A stretch of DNA of 64,000 nucleotides from NCBI GenBank assembly GCA_010672825.2, contig JAAHFU020000001.1, positions 1,860,001 through 1,924,000 of the forward strand, in the 5' to 3' direction. The notes under the pieces were generated by a model. It saw only the letters and a program-made list of their open reading frames with translations. It was not told the origin of the DNA and did no database searches. Both the position numbers and the translations under genes were made by a program. Source of the DNA: Leptolyngbya sp. SIO1E4 (GTDB taxonomy: Bacteria; Cyanobacteriota; Cyanobacteriia; Phormidesmidales; Phormidesmidaceae). Below, piece after piece: positions 1 to 7,329 of the stretch; the stretch's first letter is position 1, and the number at the start of each line of letters is the position of its first letter.

Positions 1-621
1 TTTTGATTCGGCTTGGGCACCCCGATAGCGCTGGTGGGATTGGACAAGGTTATCGATCGCCAGTTGAGAGAGATTGACCTCAGGCTCAGTCGGAGTCGTC
101 GCTCCACGGGCTAATTCAATCGCTTCAACCCGGTCAAGGGCAGAAAGCATTGCCAGCCAGTTGCGATCGCTTCTGGCTTGCTCAATGCGGCTTACCGCAT
201 CGGCTTGAAATTGGTCGAGGGCACAGTAAACGGATTGTGCAAAGCAGGGCTTATCAGCTTCCGTGGTCTGCTTTTGAGCTTCCAACAGAAATCGCTGTGC
301 CTCTTGACTAAGCAACTGTTGCTCGAATTCTTCAAGTTGTTGGGTGCTTTGAAACACCGTGTTGGTGTGGGAGTCTTGGGCACCAGCGACAATCGCCCCC
401 TTATCGAGCTGGGCTTCTGGAGAGGCTTCGTATACCTCGCTCTCAGGTGAAGAACTGAAGAGGCTAATACCCAAGCCAACCAGCAACAGGACACCGACAC
501 CAGCCCCAGCCAGAAACTTGGGGTTGCGAGTGTATTGCTTCCACCCCGTCTGTTTCAGTTGCCCTGGGGGGATATCTAGATTGAGTTTGAGCGCTTGCTT
601 CTGGGCTTCATCATGCATCAT
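1..621 (-). CDS. Membrane-anchored protein of unknown function (C-terminus beyond the left edge)
   Basis: An open minus frame starts at a double ATG (619-621 and 616-618) preceded by AGGGA about 7 bases upstream, and runs without a stop off the left edge, so only 207 N-terminal residues are visible. Residues 1-35 are hydrophilic. A single membrane segment follows at about 36-55 (FLAGAGVGVLLLVGLGISLF), then an acidic, Gln-rich, probably helical region likely outside the membrane. I do not recognise a family. The N-in single-span layout and its place beside a partition module suggest an element-encoded envelope or transfer accessory protein, but that is only an inference from context. Confidence 0.65.
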   Translation of the reverse strand, partial: MMHDEAQKQALKLNLDIPPGQLKQTGWKQYTRNPKFLAGAGVGVLLLVGLGISLFSSSPESEVYEASPEAQLDKGAIVAGAQDSHTNTVFQSTQQLEEFEQQLLSQEAQRFLLEAQKQTTEADKPCFAQSVYCALDQFQADAVSRIEQARSDRNWLAMLSALDRVEAIELARGATTPTEPEVNLSQLAIDNLVQSHQRYRGAQAESK

Positions 622-688
622 GGAAAATCCCTATCTCGTGGTTTGCAGCCCTGATGAGCAACCTCCAGGGCTGTGTAAGCTGCGTGGT

Positions 689-1006
689 CTAGCTAAGGCC
701 AATCTGGGCATATGCTGCGAGTGCTTCAATCAGGCTCAGCGCCTGGGGTAAGCCCTCAAGCTCTTCATCAAGTTCATTGAGGATCTGTGGCACTGCGAGA
801 TCTTCAAAGTCGTGGCCGTGAATCTCGCTAGCCACAATTCCCAGGTGCTCACTCTCTGAACCGTCAGAGACGATGTAACTGCACTCGGTTAGAGCATGAA
901 GAATAGCTAGCAAGTCTGGTTGAGGCATTTGCTCTAAGCAAGACCCGTAAAGAGTTTCGAGCTTAGCTAGCGAATCGTAGTGGAAATCTGAGTTCAGATT
1001 TTGCAT
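689..1006 (-). CDS. Small acidic protein of unknown function
   Basis: A 105-residue acidic protein with many Leu, Glu and Asp residues, predicted mostly helical, with no membrane segment and no cysteine cluster. The ATG is preceded by AAGGA about 10 bases upstream. It lies between the left-edge membrane protein and the ParR-like gene, all on the minus strand, so it probably belongs to the same element-borne transcription unit. I do not recognise a domain. It could be an accessory protein of replication, partition or transfer; nothing in the sequence decides this. Confidence 0.6.
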   Translation of the reverse strand: MQNLNSDFHYDSLAKLETLYGSCLEQMPQPDLLAILHALTECSYIVSDGSESEHLGIVASEIHGHDFEDLAVPQILNELDEELEGLPQALSLIEALAAYAQIGLS

Positions 1007-1128
1007 GATGAATAAGTCCTTGTGAGTGTGTGCGGTTCAGAGCACCGCGTCTAAGGCTGTGGCCGCGTCTTCGGTCATGTAATACATGAGCTTTGCCTCA
1101 TGGTTAATTTCGTGATCATTGGCTCGGG

Positions 1129-1347
1129 TTAGAGGCTAAGCCCTGACCAATTGCCAGCCAGAGAGACCTCGTCAGTCTCGGCACTTGGAAAAACCTCTGA
1201 GGGCTTTACACCCCTTGGTGAACCGCCACAAATGAAGTCCTGTGTAATCAGGTGATGCAAGTAGAGATCAACCTCAACGCCGACTGCAGCGGCCTTTTCG
1301 CTGAGGATCTTGGCGTAAGCCTTATCTAAATAAAACCTCTGTTTCAC
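1129..1347 (-). CDS. Small ParR-like partner of the ParM-like ATPase (tentative)
   Basis: A 72-residue protein starting at GTG 1345-1347. The start overlaps the TGA stop of the ParM-like gene by four bases (GTGA), the usual sign of translational coupling. The N-terminal half (residues 3-35, containing YLDKAYAKILSEKA) has the strand-then-two-helices look of ribbon-helix-helix proteins; the C-terminal half is short and acidic. In type II partition systems the gene after parM encodes ParR, a ribbon-helix-helix protein that binds parC and caps the ParM filament. Position and size fit that role. The family assignment is inference, because no diagnostic ParR motif is visible. Confidence 0.5.
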   Translation of the reverse strand: MKQRFYLDKAYAKILSEKAAAVGVEVDLYLHHLITQDFICGGSPRGVKPSEVFPSAETDEVSLAGNWSGLSL

Positions 1348-2339
1348 AGCCTATAAAGCCCCCGCACTTCGATTTCCTGAGGTTCGGGACAGATGCCAAC
1401 CCCTATCTTTTTCGCAACCTCAGCTACCCCTGGTAGCTGAGATCCGCCGCCAGCAAAAAACTTGTTTGGGCACTTTCCAAAGATATGCCCCGCCTGGGTT
1501 TTGGCATCATTGACTCGTGCCTTAAGCCAAGGTTCAAAGCACCGCCAATAGGCTTCTTTAAATGACACACCGCTATAGCCGTTCAATTCAAAGGTGCGGG
1601 TCTCGACGCCTAGTCTCACTTCCTCCGCACTAGGTCGCTCACCAGTCTCGTTCACTAGGTCGGCAATCGCCTCAAATAGACTGCCTACGCCTGTCTTCAA
1701 GCTCAAGACATCGATCATCTGGCTCACAGACGGGTCAAAGGCTGCGACTGTAGTGTTTTGATATCCGAGATCCACAACAGCGGTTGCGAGATCACCTGCC
1801 AGGTAGTAGGCCGTGCCAAGAGCTTCAGGTAGTGGCTTGATGTCAGTCACGTTCACGGTGACACGCCGACCGTTAACCTCCACGTCATGCAACCCTTTGA
1901 GTGGAGCTAGTTTCGGGGCCATATTCGGCGTGGGTAGAGAGCAAACTAGCCTCACGTTGAAAAGCTCTAACCCAACCGGAGCCATATAAGCTAAAACCGC
2001 CAAAGCTAGCGGAGCGCACCATTCGCCCTTGAGTCCGTCCTTTAACGATTGAAGTGCCGTAGAAGATTCCAAATTCTCTCCGACCGCGAACTTACTCGAA
2101 AGCTTTGAATTGGAAATCTCAACACGCAATTGCTTCGGTGAACCGTTCCCAGTTACAGGGATTGCCTCGGTGACCAGAGAGCGTAACTTATAAAAATCGC
2201 AGCCGTCGTATACCTTCACGAAACCCGACCCGACCGCGATCGCCAACTTGCTCGATTCGGAACGATTTTGTACGAATTTGGACGAGGCGGGCAAAGTCCC
2301 CTGAATAGTCTTTCTGTGTGTTGAGAGCGACGAAATCAT
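1344..2339 (-). CDS. ParM/StbA-like actin-fold plasmid segregation ATPase
   Basis: A 331-residue actin-fold protein. The chosen ATG at 2337-2339 has GGAG about 7 bases upstream; a longer TTG-initiated reading to 2399 exists but has no good ribosome site. Visible actin-superfamily motifs are the phosphate-1 loop (AVGSGFVKVYDG), the phosphate-2 loop (VVDLGYQNTTVAAFD) near the middle, and the adenosine-type loop (FFAGGGSQLPGVAE) near the C-terminus. ParM proteins polymerise with ATP and push plasmid copies apart, together with ParR bound at parC. Here the downstream small gene overlaps it and paired inverted repeats lie just upstream. Together these point to a type II partition cassette on an integrated plasmid-like element. 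Confidence 0.75.
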   Translation of the reverse strand: MISSLSTHRKTIQGTLPASSKFVQNRSESSKLAIAVGSGFVKVYDGCDFYKLRSLVTEAIPVTGNGSPKQLRVEISNSKLSSKFAVGENLESSTALQSLKDGLKGEWCAPLALAVLAYMAPVGLELFNVRLVCSLPTPNMAPKLAPLKGLHDVEVNGRRVTVNVTDIKPLPEALGTAYYLAGDLATAVVDLGYQNTTVAAFDPSVSQMIDVLSLKTGVGSLFEAIADLVNETGERPSAEEVRLGVETRTFELNGYSGVSFKEAYWRCFEPWLKARVNDAKTQAGHIFGKCPNKFFAGGGSQLPGVAEVAKKIGVGICPEPQEIEVRGLYRL

Positions 2340-2479
2340 TATGTCTCCTGCATTCGAGGTCGTTTTGGATGTTCCCTTCGTGGTTCGGATTTGGCCCAAT
2401 TTGTACCTATCGATTCCGGATGTGTCGGTCGAATCAGCTCGTATCCGAACGTATCTGGCACCATATTAGCAACCAAATA

Positions 2480-2517
2480 GTAGCTGTCAAGCTACTTATC
2501 AGCTACACTCGGTAGCT
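2480..2517. promoter_or_regulatory. Paired inverted repeats, parC- or operator-like
   Basis: Two inverted repeats of the same hexamer lie in tandem: GTAGCT/AGCTAC at 2480-2495 (4-base spacer) and AGCTAC/GTAGCT at 2501-2517 (5-base spacer). They sit between the divergent ParM-like gene and the first ribbon-helix-helix gene. In type II partition systems the centromere parC is a set of repeats next to the parM promoter and also serves as operator. The position fits, but a plain operator for the ribbon-helix-helix protein at 2566 is equally possible. Confidence 0.45.
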
Positions 2518-2565
2518 AGTTGCAGCCTAGCCGTTGCAACACAGTAGTATTGAGGCGATCAATTA

Positions 2566-2766
2566 ATGGACAACAGCGACGCCGTGAGTAAAAGAGTTTT
2601 CCTGACCCTGCCCGACGTGGTCTACGAGGATTTGGAGAGGTGGGCTGACGCCCAAGGGCGTCCGGTAGCAAATTTGGGTGCATTCCTGATCGAAACAGCT
2701 ATTAGGAATGCCAAGGCTAGCGGGGAGTATCAAGGTGCTAAAAAAGAGGGCGATCGCGATGACTAA
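2566..2766 (+). CDS. Ribbon-helix-helix (CopG/Arc-type) protein
   Basis: A 66-residue protein. Residues 8-46 read as a strand (KRVFLTLPD) followed by two helices (VVYEDLERWADAQG, then NLGAFLIETAIRNA), the ribbon-helix-helix layout of CopG/Arc DNA-binding proteins that act as dimers on repeated operators. GAGG lies 11 bases before the ATG. The stop overlaps the next start by 8 bases, so the two genes are coupled. It is divergent from the ParM-like gene with inverted repeats in between, so autoregulation or copy-number control is a reasonable guess. Confidence 0.65.
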   Translation: MDNSDAVSKRVFLTLPDVVYEDLERWADAQGRPVANLGAFLIETAIRNAKASGEYQGAKKEGDRDD

Positions 2767-3337
2767 GCCTGTCCAAGTATTAGAAAGCAATTTCAAGCCG
2801 CCGAAAAAGAAGCCGTATCGCAATCGAGCGCTCGAAACTCGAACTAAATGGCAATGCGTTGCTCACATCCAGGGGCGATTAAGAAGAGGAGCTGATCGCA
2901 AGAGTCTATTTTTTCAAACGCACGATAGCGTTCTATTTCCCGTAGATAGCGTCGCCCGAGAAGATCCAAAGTCTCTAATATGGCTCATTGCAAATATCGA
3001 CAGGGCCATGAACCAGGAAAACCTCTGGTGCGTTTACCCGAAAGCCCAAGGTCGTTCTACGGTCCTAACTCCGGCAGCGATCGTCCAGAATAAAGCCGAT
3101 ATTAACGAGGATATCCTGCGATTCAGCGCAAATATTGGAAATATCGACTTGGAGCGGCACCCCAGCAACCTGCCCCTGTTCATCGGCAGGAACCGCCCAC
3201 CCTTCCGGCACCACTTCCTGAACATCCGGATCCCGGCGGACTTCTCCCTACCCGACCTGGCACCCCGAACTCCGGTACAGGGGCAGGCCCGGCGGGTGGG
3301 AGACGAATTTGAGTTAACAAATCTTAACGCTTCCTGA
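2759..3337 (+). CDS. Unknown 192-residue protein of the integrated element
   Basis: The start chosen is ATG 2759, which overlaps the end of the upstream ribbon-helix-helix gene and has GAGG upstream; a longer reading from 2708 would overlap that gene by 59 bases. The product starts with a basic Pro/Lys-rich segment (residues 15-25). A mixed alpha/beta region of about 120 residues and a Pro- and Arg-rich tail follow. There are no membrane segments, and I see no recognisable catalytic motif. It is co-transcribed with the ribbon-helix-helix gene and is probably specific to this family of cyanobacterial elements. No function can be named. Confidence 0.6.
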   Translation: MTKPVQVLESNFKPPKKKPYRNRALETRTKWQCVAHIQGRLRRGADRKSLFFQTHDSVLFPVDSVAREDPKSLIWLIANIDRAMNQENLWCVYPKAQGRSTVLTPAAIVQNKADINEDILRFSANIGNIDLERHPSNLPLFIGRNRPPFRHHFLNIRIPADFSLPDLAPRTPVQGQARRVGDEFELTNLNAS

Positions 3338-3585
3338 TATCGGGCGCGGGCTGGGCTGGGGGCCTTGTGGGGCCTCGGATTGAGGGATGTATGACTTAAG
3401 GTATTCCTCAAAAAATATTTTGGAAATTCCAAAACTTAAACTGAAAAATGACTGTTTTCTCTAATTTTATTTATTCTAGAGAGGCCCCTGAGGGGGATGC
3501 TTTTGGGAAATTTTTTCCAGTGGATGCTGAGTTTAGGTGCGGGGATTGCACTTGGACTTGTTCTTGGTTAGCTGGAAAAAATTTC

Positions 3586-3765
3586 ATGCGCAAAGTAAAG
3601 CGATTGCAGAGCAACACTCGAAGCTTTGGCCTTTCTCTTCCTATAGAGCTAGCAAGCCAAGTCGATCGAGCAGCGGAAGCGACTGATACAAGTCGGGGGT
3701 TTGTGGTCGCAGAAGCCTTACGTAGATACTTCAAATCACAAGAAGAAAGCCCAGAAGCTGCCTAG
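3586..3765 (+). CDS. Short ribbon-helix-helix DNA-binding protein
   Basis: A 59-residue basic protein. The sequence SFGLSLPIELASQVDRAAEA followed by SRGFVVAEALRRYF is a standard CopG-type strand-helix-helix: beta strand at residues 12-18 and helices at about 19-31 and 36-48. The internal ATG at 3586 is preferred over the in-frame start at 3448, because the extra 46 residues do not resemble the family; the ribosome site is weak in both cases. A strong terminator overlaps its stop codon. It probably represses an element promoter. It is distinct in sequence from the other ribbon-helix-helix protein at 2566. Confidence 0.6.
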   Translation: MRKVKRLQSNTRSFGLSLPIELASQVDRAAEATDTSRGFVVAEALRRYFKSQEESPEAA

Positions 3766-3779
3766 CTTTTGGGCTTTCT
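3744..3779 (+). terminator. Rho-independent terminator overlapping the end of the RHH gene
   Basis: A 10-base perfect stem, AGAAAGCCCA (3744-3753) with TGGGCTTTCT (3770-3779), plus an inner AAGCT/AGCTT pairing, followed by TTATG. The stop codon TAG (3763-3765) lies inside the hairpin, so the last codons of the upstream gene double as the terminator stem. Confidence 0.7.
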
Positions 3780-3835
3780 TATGTGGTTTTCCGGCTAACG
3801 TCCTGACCAAAAGACCAGCCAGAAAGAAAATCAAA

Positions 3836-4084
3836 ATGGTTAATTTAAATATACCTCAAAAGCATGAAAGTTTCGACCCTCTGACCTCAGACTGGGATCG
3901 ACTTCAGCGAACCTTCGTTTGGTTGAACCAAATCCGGCCTACCTCCCGAAGACTCTTTTATCTAGAAAGAGTTGCGAAGTCTCACGGACTCACCAAGTCC
4001 GGATTCAGGGCCGTGTACCGAGCCTGGAGCCTTGAGCAGGCCGAGCAGGCTTTGGGCCAGGATGGCCGGGGAGGTGTGGGATGA
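3836..4084 (+). CDS. Small protein encoded just before the primase-like gene
   Basis: An 82-residue protein whose stop overlaps the ATG of the primase-like gene by four bases, so the two are translationally coupled. ATG 3836 is preferred to the in-frame start at 3701, because the longer form would read through the terminator hairpin of the previous gene. The middle (residues 20-70) is rich in Arg, Leu and aromatic residues and looks helical. I do not recognise the family. Its fixed position suggests an accessory of the replication protein, such as a primase partner, but this is inferred from location only. Confidence 0.55.
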   Translation: MVNLNIPQKHESFDPLTSDWDRLQRTFVWLNQIRPTSRRLFYLERVAKSHGLTKSGFRAVYRAWSLEQAEQALGQDGRGGVG

Positions 4085-6825
4085 AGAATTTCAGCATCCT
4101 GGATTACCTAGATACCCTGATACCCGATGGCGGAAGTGAAACGAAGACCGAGAAATCCTTTTTTTGCCCTCTTTGTGGGGCAAAAAACTTCAAGGTCAAT
4201 TTGAGAACGGAAAAATACAGCTCCTTTGGTTGCAGTTGTGCGCTCACGAAAGCTGGGAAACGACGAATTGTACAGGCACTCTTGCCGCTGACTTGGAAAA
4301 AGCCACCCCGCTCCAAACAGAAACGGACATGGACTTATCGCACTTTAAAGGGGAAGCCCATCATCAAGGTTCATCGGATTGACGATGGGGAGGGAGGGCG
4401 CGACCTCTGGCAAGAGTCCCTCATCCCAGGCAAGCAACCTAAAGACCTGGAGCCCCATACAGCACCGTACCGCTTTGATGAATGCCTCAAAGTACTAGAG
4501 CAGGGGGCACCCTACATCCTTTGGGTCGAAGGTGAACCGTGCGCGGATGCCTGTTGGCAATTGGGCATCCCAGCAACGACAACTATTCGGGGTTGTGGTG
4601 CCTATCGTCCTGGTGTTCATCAGGGTGTGTTTCCCCCTGAAAAAGTGATCGTCTGCCCCGATCAAGATACGAAGGGTATGAAATATGCCAATGCGGTTGC
4701 GGCTGATTATCCTGAGGCCCAATGGCTGTACGCCAATCCCACCTCCTACCTGTGGCAGCGGTTGCCAGCTTCCAATGGGTTTGATATCGCAGACTGGATA
4801 GCAAATGGGGCGACGGCAGAAACCATCCTATCCGCCATCGAACCTCGGCGTCCTCTCCAGCCTGACACTCCTTTCCGACCGGATGAGCTAGCTGAAATGT
4901 CTCTGGCTGACGCTTGTCATCGCTTGGAAGCTTTGGCTTTGGAAGGCATTGCCCATTCAAACGTGCAACTAGAAATATTTCGCCTGGCAGAGCAAACAGG
5001 ACGGCAACCCCGCGAACTTGAAAACCTTTATCAAGCCATTCAGCAGGAGCGCGATACCGCAGCAGTATCGGCGGTAGACCAAGCTGATTTCGACAGCTTG
5101 GTTAAGGCTACACAAGACAATTACGACGTTTCGCGGCTGTTGCCAACCTTGGCTTCCACAATCAAACAGTATGCGCGAGCCTTCAATCAGCCTGCTGTTG
5201 CTTTTTGTCTGCCACTGCTTTCAGTAGCGGGCTCACTGCTCAATCCAGAAACCAATCTAGCAATAGGTGGCTCTACGGACTATCGACTGCCCCCAATCTT
5301 TTGGGGTGGCCTGGTGGCTGACCCTGGTTCTATCAAGACCCCGATCTTTAATTTGGCCCTAAAACCGCTCCAACTGTTGCAAGGATCGGCCTACGACCAG
5401 TATCAGCTAGAGAAGGTGGATTACAACGACGCACTGAAAGAGTATCGTTCAGACTCTGCCCAAGAGGAGGAGCCAAAACCCCCGAAACTAAAGCAGTATT
5501 ACTGCGATAACTCAACAGTCGAGAAAATTCAGCGAATTGTCACCGAGCAGACTCAGAAGGGGCTTGCAATAGCGCCTGATGAACTCTCGGGCTTTTTTCA
5601 CGGATTCAACCAATATAAAGGCGGCAAGGGCAACGATCGTGATTTTTGGAAGTCGGCAGCAGACGGCGGAGCGGTCAAGGTAGATCGGGTCTCTGAAGAA
5701 ACTCGATTTGCGGCTAAGACTTCAATCGGAGTCACAGGCACTATCCAACCCGAGGTGCTGAAAGAGTTGATGGGGTCTGGCGATGCCGATGGCTTCTGGT
5801 CACGCTTCCTATGGGTTCGGTTGCCCTTGAGACGTCTCCCTGCCCCCGATGATGGCCTCAAGATTGATTTGACTAGCTGGCTGCACTCCACCTATCAACG
5901 CTTGGAGCAAGTTCCGGCCAAATCCTTCCGGCTTTCACGTGAGGCGCGAGCGACGTGGCGACGCTGGCATGAATGGATCGAGGACAAACGACTCGGCACT
6001 GAAATTCCTGTTGAGCGAGTACTGTATCCCAAATATCGTGATCGGGCGGGAAGAGTGGCGCTCATTGCCCATTGTCTTGAAGCGGCTAGCCAGGGTGTAG
6101 AGGCATCCGAGGAAATCTCGAACGAGACGCTAGAGGCTGCGATCTCCTTTACTACCTTCTGTTTGAATCAGACTCGGCTGCTGTATGCAGACATGGGCTT
6201 ATCGTCAGAACTCACCGGACATCTGCTAAGAACCTGGCAATTCATTGAGGAGAAAGGCTTATCCGAAATCACGCCCAGCGACCTCCAACGCTCGAAGCGA
6301 ATTAAGATCGGGCCAAAGGACTACGCCAAGACTTCTTACTGCCGAGAGCTCCTAGAAAAACTTGTAGGGTTAGGACGTCTCACCAAATCCGGCAAAACCT
6401 TCTCGAAAGTTGAAACTCTTCCAATAGTTGAAAGTAAAGTTGAAAGTCTTTTCAACTCTCAAAACCCTTTATCAGAGAGTGATTGGGGAGATGAGAAGCC
6501 AAAAATTGAAAAATTGAAAGAGGGTGGTTTTTCTCCTGGCAGGGATCTCGATTCCAGCGGGCACAGTGCGCCGACTGAAGTCAAGCCGATCAGTGAAACT
6601 GAAAGCCTTTCAACAGTTGAAAGCGAAGTTGAAAAAGCTTTCAACTTCCAGACACCTTTCTCAGAAAGCGTTTCAAGCGACGAGGATGCAAAAATTGAAA
6701 AATTGAAAGGGGGTGGTTTTTCTCAAAACCATAACCCCCCGGCAAACGGCGACAGTCCACCAATTGAAGTTGAACCCCTGAGCGATCGCGAACTGGCCCA
6801 GCTTCTGGGAGGTGAGCGACTATGA
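4081..6825 (+). CDS. Zinc-finger/Toprim/DUF3987 primase-helicase-like replication protein
   Basis: A 914-residue protein with GGAGG upstream of its ATG. Residues 29-53 hold a CHC2-like zinc site (CPLC and CSC). Residues about 145-200 look like Toprim, with a glutamate in LWVEGEPCADA and the DxD of VCPDQDTKG. Residues about 340-730 match the DUF3987 helicase-like domain of mobile-element and plasmid proteins. Its P-loop (ADPGSIKTPI, about residue 415) is degenerate, with Ile where Gly normally precedes Lys. The C-terminus contains two 44-residue repeats, 63 residues apart, each ending in a KIEKLK-GGFS motif. The likely role is replication initiation or priming of the element. It is coupled at both ends to small genes. 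Confidence 0.75.
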   Translation: MKNFSILDYLDTLIPDGGSETKTEKSFFCPLCGAKNFKVNLRTEKYSSFGCSCALTKAGKRRIVQALLPLTWKKPPRSKQKRTWTYRTLKGKPIIKVHRIDDGEGGRDLWQESLIPGKQPKDLEPHTAPYRFDECLKVLEQGAPYILWVEGEPCADACWQLGIPATTTIRGCGAYRPGVHQGVFPPEKVIVCPDQDTKGMKYANAVAADYPEAQWLYANPTSYLWQRLPASNGFDIADWIANGATAETILSAIEPRRPLQPDTPFRPDELAEMSLADACHRLEALALEGIAHSNVQLEIFRLAEQTGRQPRELENLYQAIQQERDTAAVSAVDQADFDSLVKATQDNYDVSRLLPTLASTIKQYARAFNQPAVAFCLPLLSVAGSLLNPETNLAIGGSTDYRLPPIFWGGLVADPGSIKTPIFNLALKPLQLLQGSAYDQYQLEKVDYNDALKEYRSDSAQEEEPKPPKLKQYYCDNSTVEKIQRIVTEQTQKGLAIAPDELSGFFHGFNQYKGGKGNDRDFWKSAADGGAVKVDRVSEETRFAAKTSIGVTGTIQPEVLKELMGSGDADGFWSRFLWVRLPLRRLPAPDDGLKIDLTSWLHSTYQRLEQVPAKSFRLSREARATWRRWHEWIEDKRLGTEIPVERVLYPKYRDRAGRVALIAHCLEAASQGVEASEEISNETLEAAISFTTFCLNQTRLLYADMGLSSELTGHLLRTWQFIEEKGLSEITPSDLQRSKRIKIGPKDYAKTSYCRELLEKLVGLGRLTKSGKTFSKVETLPIVESKVESLFNSQNPLSESDWGDEKPKIEKLKEGGFSPGRDLDSSGHSAPTEVKPISETESLSTVESEVEKAFNFQTPFSESVSSDEDAKIEKLKGGGFSQNHNPPANGDSPPIEVEPLSDRELAQLLGGERL
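6410..6708. repeat. Iteron-like cluster of TTGAAA motifs inside the primase-like gene
   Basis: By eye I count 13 copies of TTGAAA or its complement TTTCAA in 300 bases. They start at 6410, 6428, 6440, 6450, 6506, 6514, 6608, 6617, 6629, 6639, 6671, 6695 and 6703. Chance expectation on both strands is well under one. They form two similar blocks 189 bases apart, each with a GTTGAAAG pair followed by an inverted TTTCAAC. The protein repeat KIEKLK explains some copies but not the inverted ones. Intragenic iterons near a replication gene could mark an origin. Confidence 0.5.
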
Positions 6826-7031
6826 ATTTTGAAAACTGTAAGCACATTCACCGCTGGCTGACAGCCGTTGCTCGGAACCAGCCCACTCAAACAGACATTG
6901 ACGATTGCCTAGACCTGTTAAGGAAGCTAGACCGCTCTGAAAAACGTGACTTGTGGCTCTGGGTTAGTCAGCACGACTCCAACCTTAAGCAGTGGTTGAA
7001 AGTCCACGGACAGCAAAGGAGGGCAGCCTAA
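6822..7031 (+). CDS. Small helical protein of unknown function
   Basis: A 69-residue protein with GGAGG 9 bases before its ATG. It overlaps the primase-like gene by four bases upstream and the next gene by one base downstream (TAATG). The sequence is Trp- and Asp-rich and predicted helical, with no cysteine motif beyond one N-terminal Cys and no membrane segment. I do not recognise it. The tight coupling on both sides puts it in the replication-excision operon of the element. Confidence 0.6.
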   Translation: MNFENCKHIHRWLTAVARNQPTQTDIDDCLDLLRKLDRSEKRDLWLWVSQHDSNLKQWLKVHGQQRRAA

Positions 7032-7324
7032 TGTCTGATTTGAAAGAATTGGAACCTATGGTCCGCGCGATCGTCCATAAAACCTTAGCCGATATGCTGG
7101 GTATTAATGCAATCCAAGAACCCCAGCGACAGTGGTATCGAGCTGCTCAGGCAGCCAAGCTTCTGGATCTGGAAACCGCCGACAACCTCCATGACTTAAG
7201 GCTCTCAGGCGACCTCAGAGAAGGTGCTCACTGGAGAGATACCAGCTCCAAGAACAGCAAACGACCAAGCTACCAATACAACGTCGGCAACTGTCGAAAA
7301 CTCCTTGAAAGCCGACGCAGCTGA
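7031..7324 (+). CDS. Excisionase-like small HTH protein (tentative)
   Basis: A 97-residue protein starting at the ATG that overlaps the preceding stop (TAATG), with GGAGGG about 8 bases upstream. Residues 37-90 (WYRAAQAAKLLDLE, then LHDLRLSGDLREGAHWR) resemble the winged-helix/MerR-like fold of excisionases: a short HTH followed by a basic wing. It lies 5 bases before the integrase gene, the usual place of a recombination directionality factor. This makes it the best candidate for controlling excision of the element, though the assignment is inferred from fold likeness and location. Confidence 0.5.
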   Translation: MSDLKELEPMVRAIVHKTLADMLGINAIQEPQRQWYRAAQAAKLLDLETADNLHDLRLSGDLREGAHWRDTSSKNSKRPSYQYNVGNCRKLLESRRS

Positions 7325-7329
7325 CAGCA

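Noticed and set aside
192-500. A 102-residue minus-strand ORF near the left edge
   Set aside because: It is out of frame with the longer open frame 1-621, which has a good start, a membrane segment and no stop to the edge.
3448-3585. The N-terminal extension of the ribbon-helix-helix gene
   Set aside because: The extra 46 residues do not resemble the family and no ribosome site lies before 3448; the internal ATG gives a normal-sized protein.
3701-3835. The N-terminal extension of the 82-residue protein
   Set aside because: It would read through the terminator hairpin and overlap the preceding gene in another frame.
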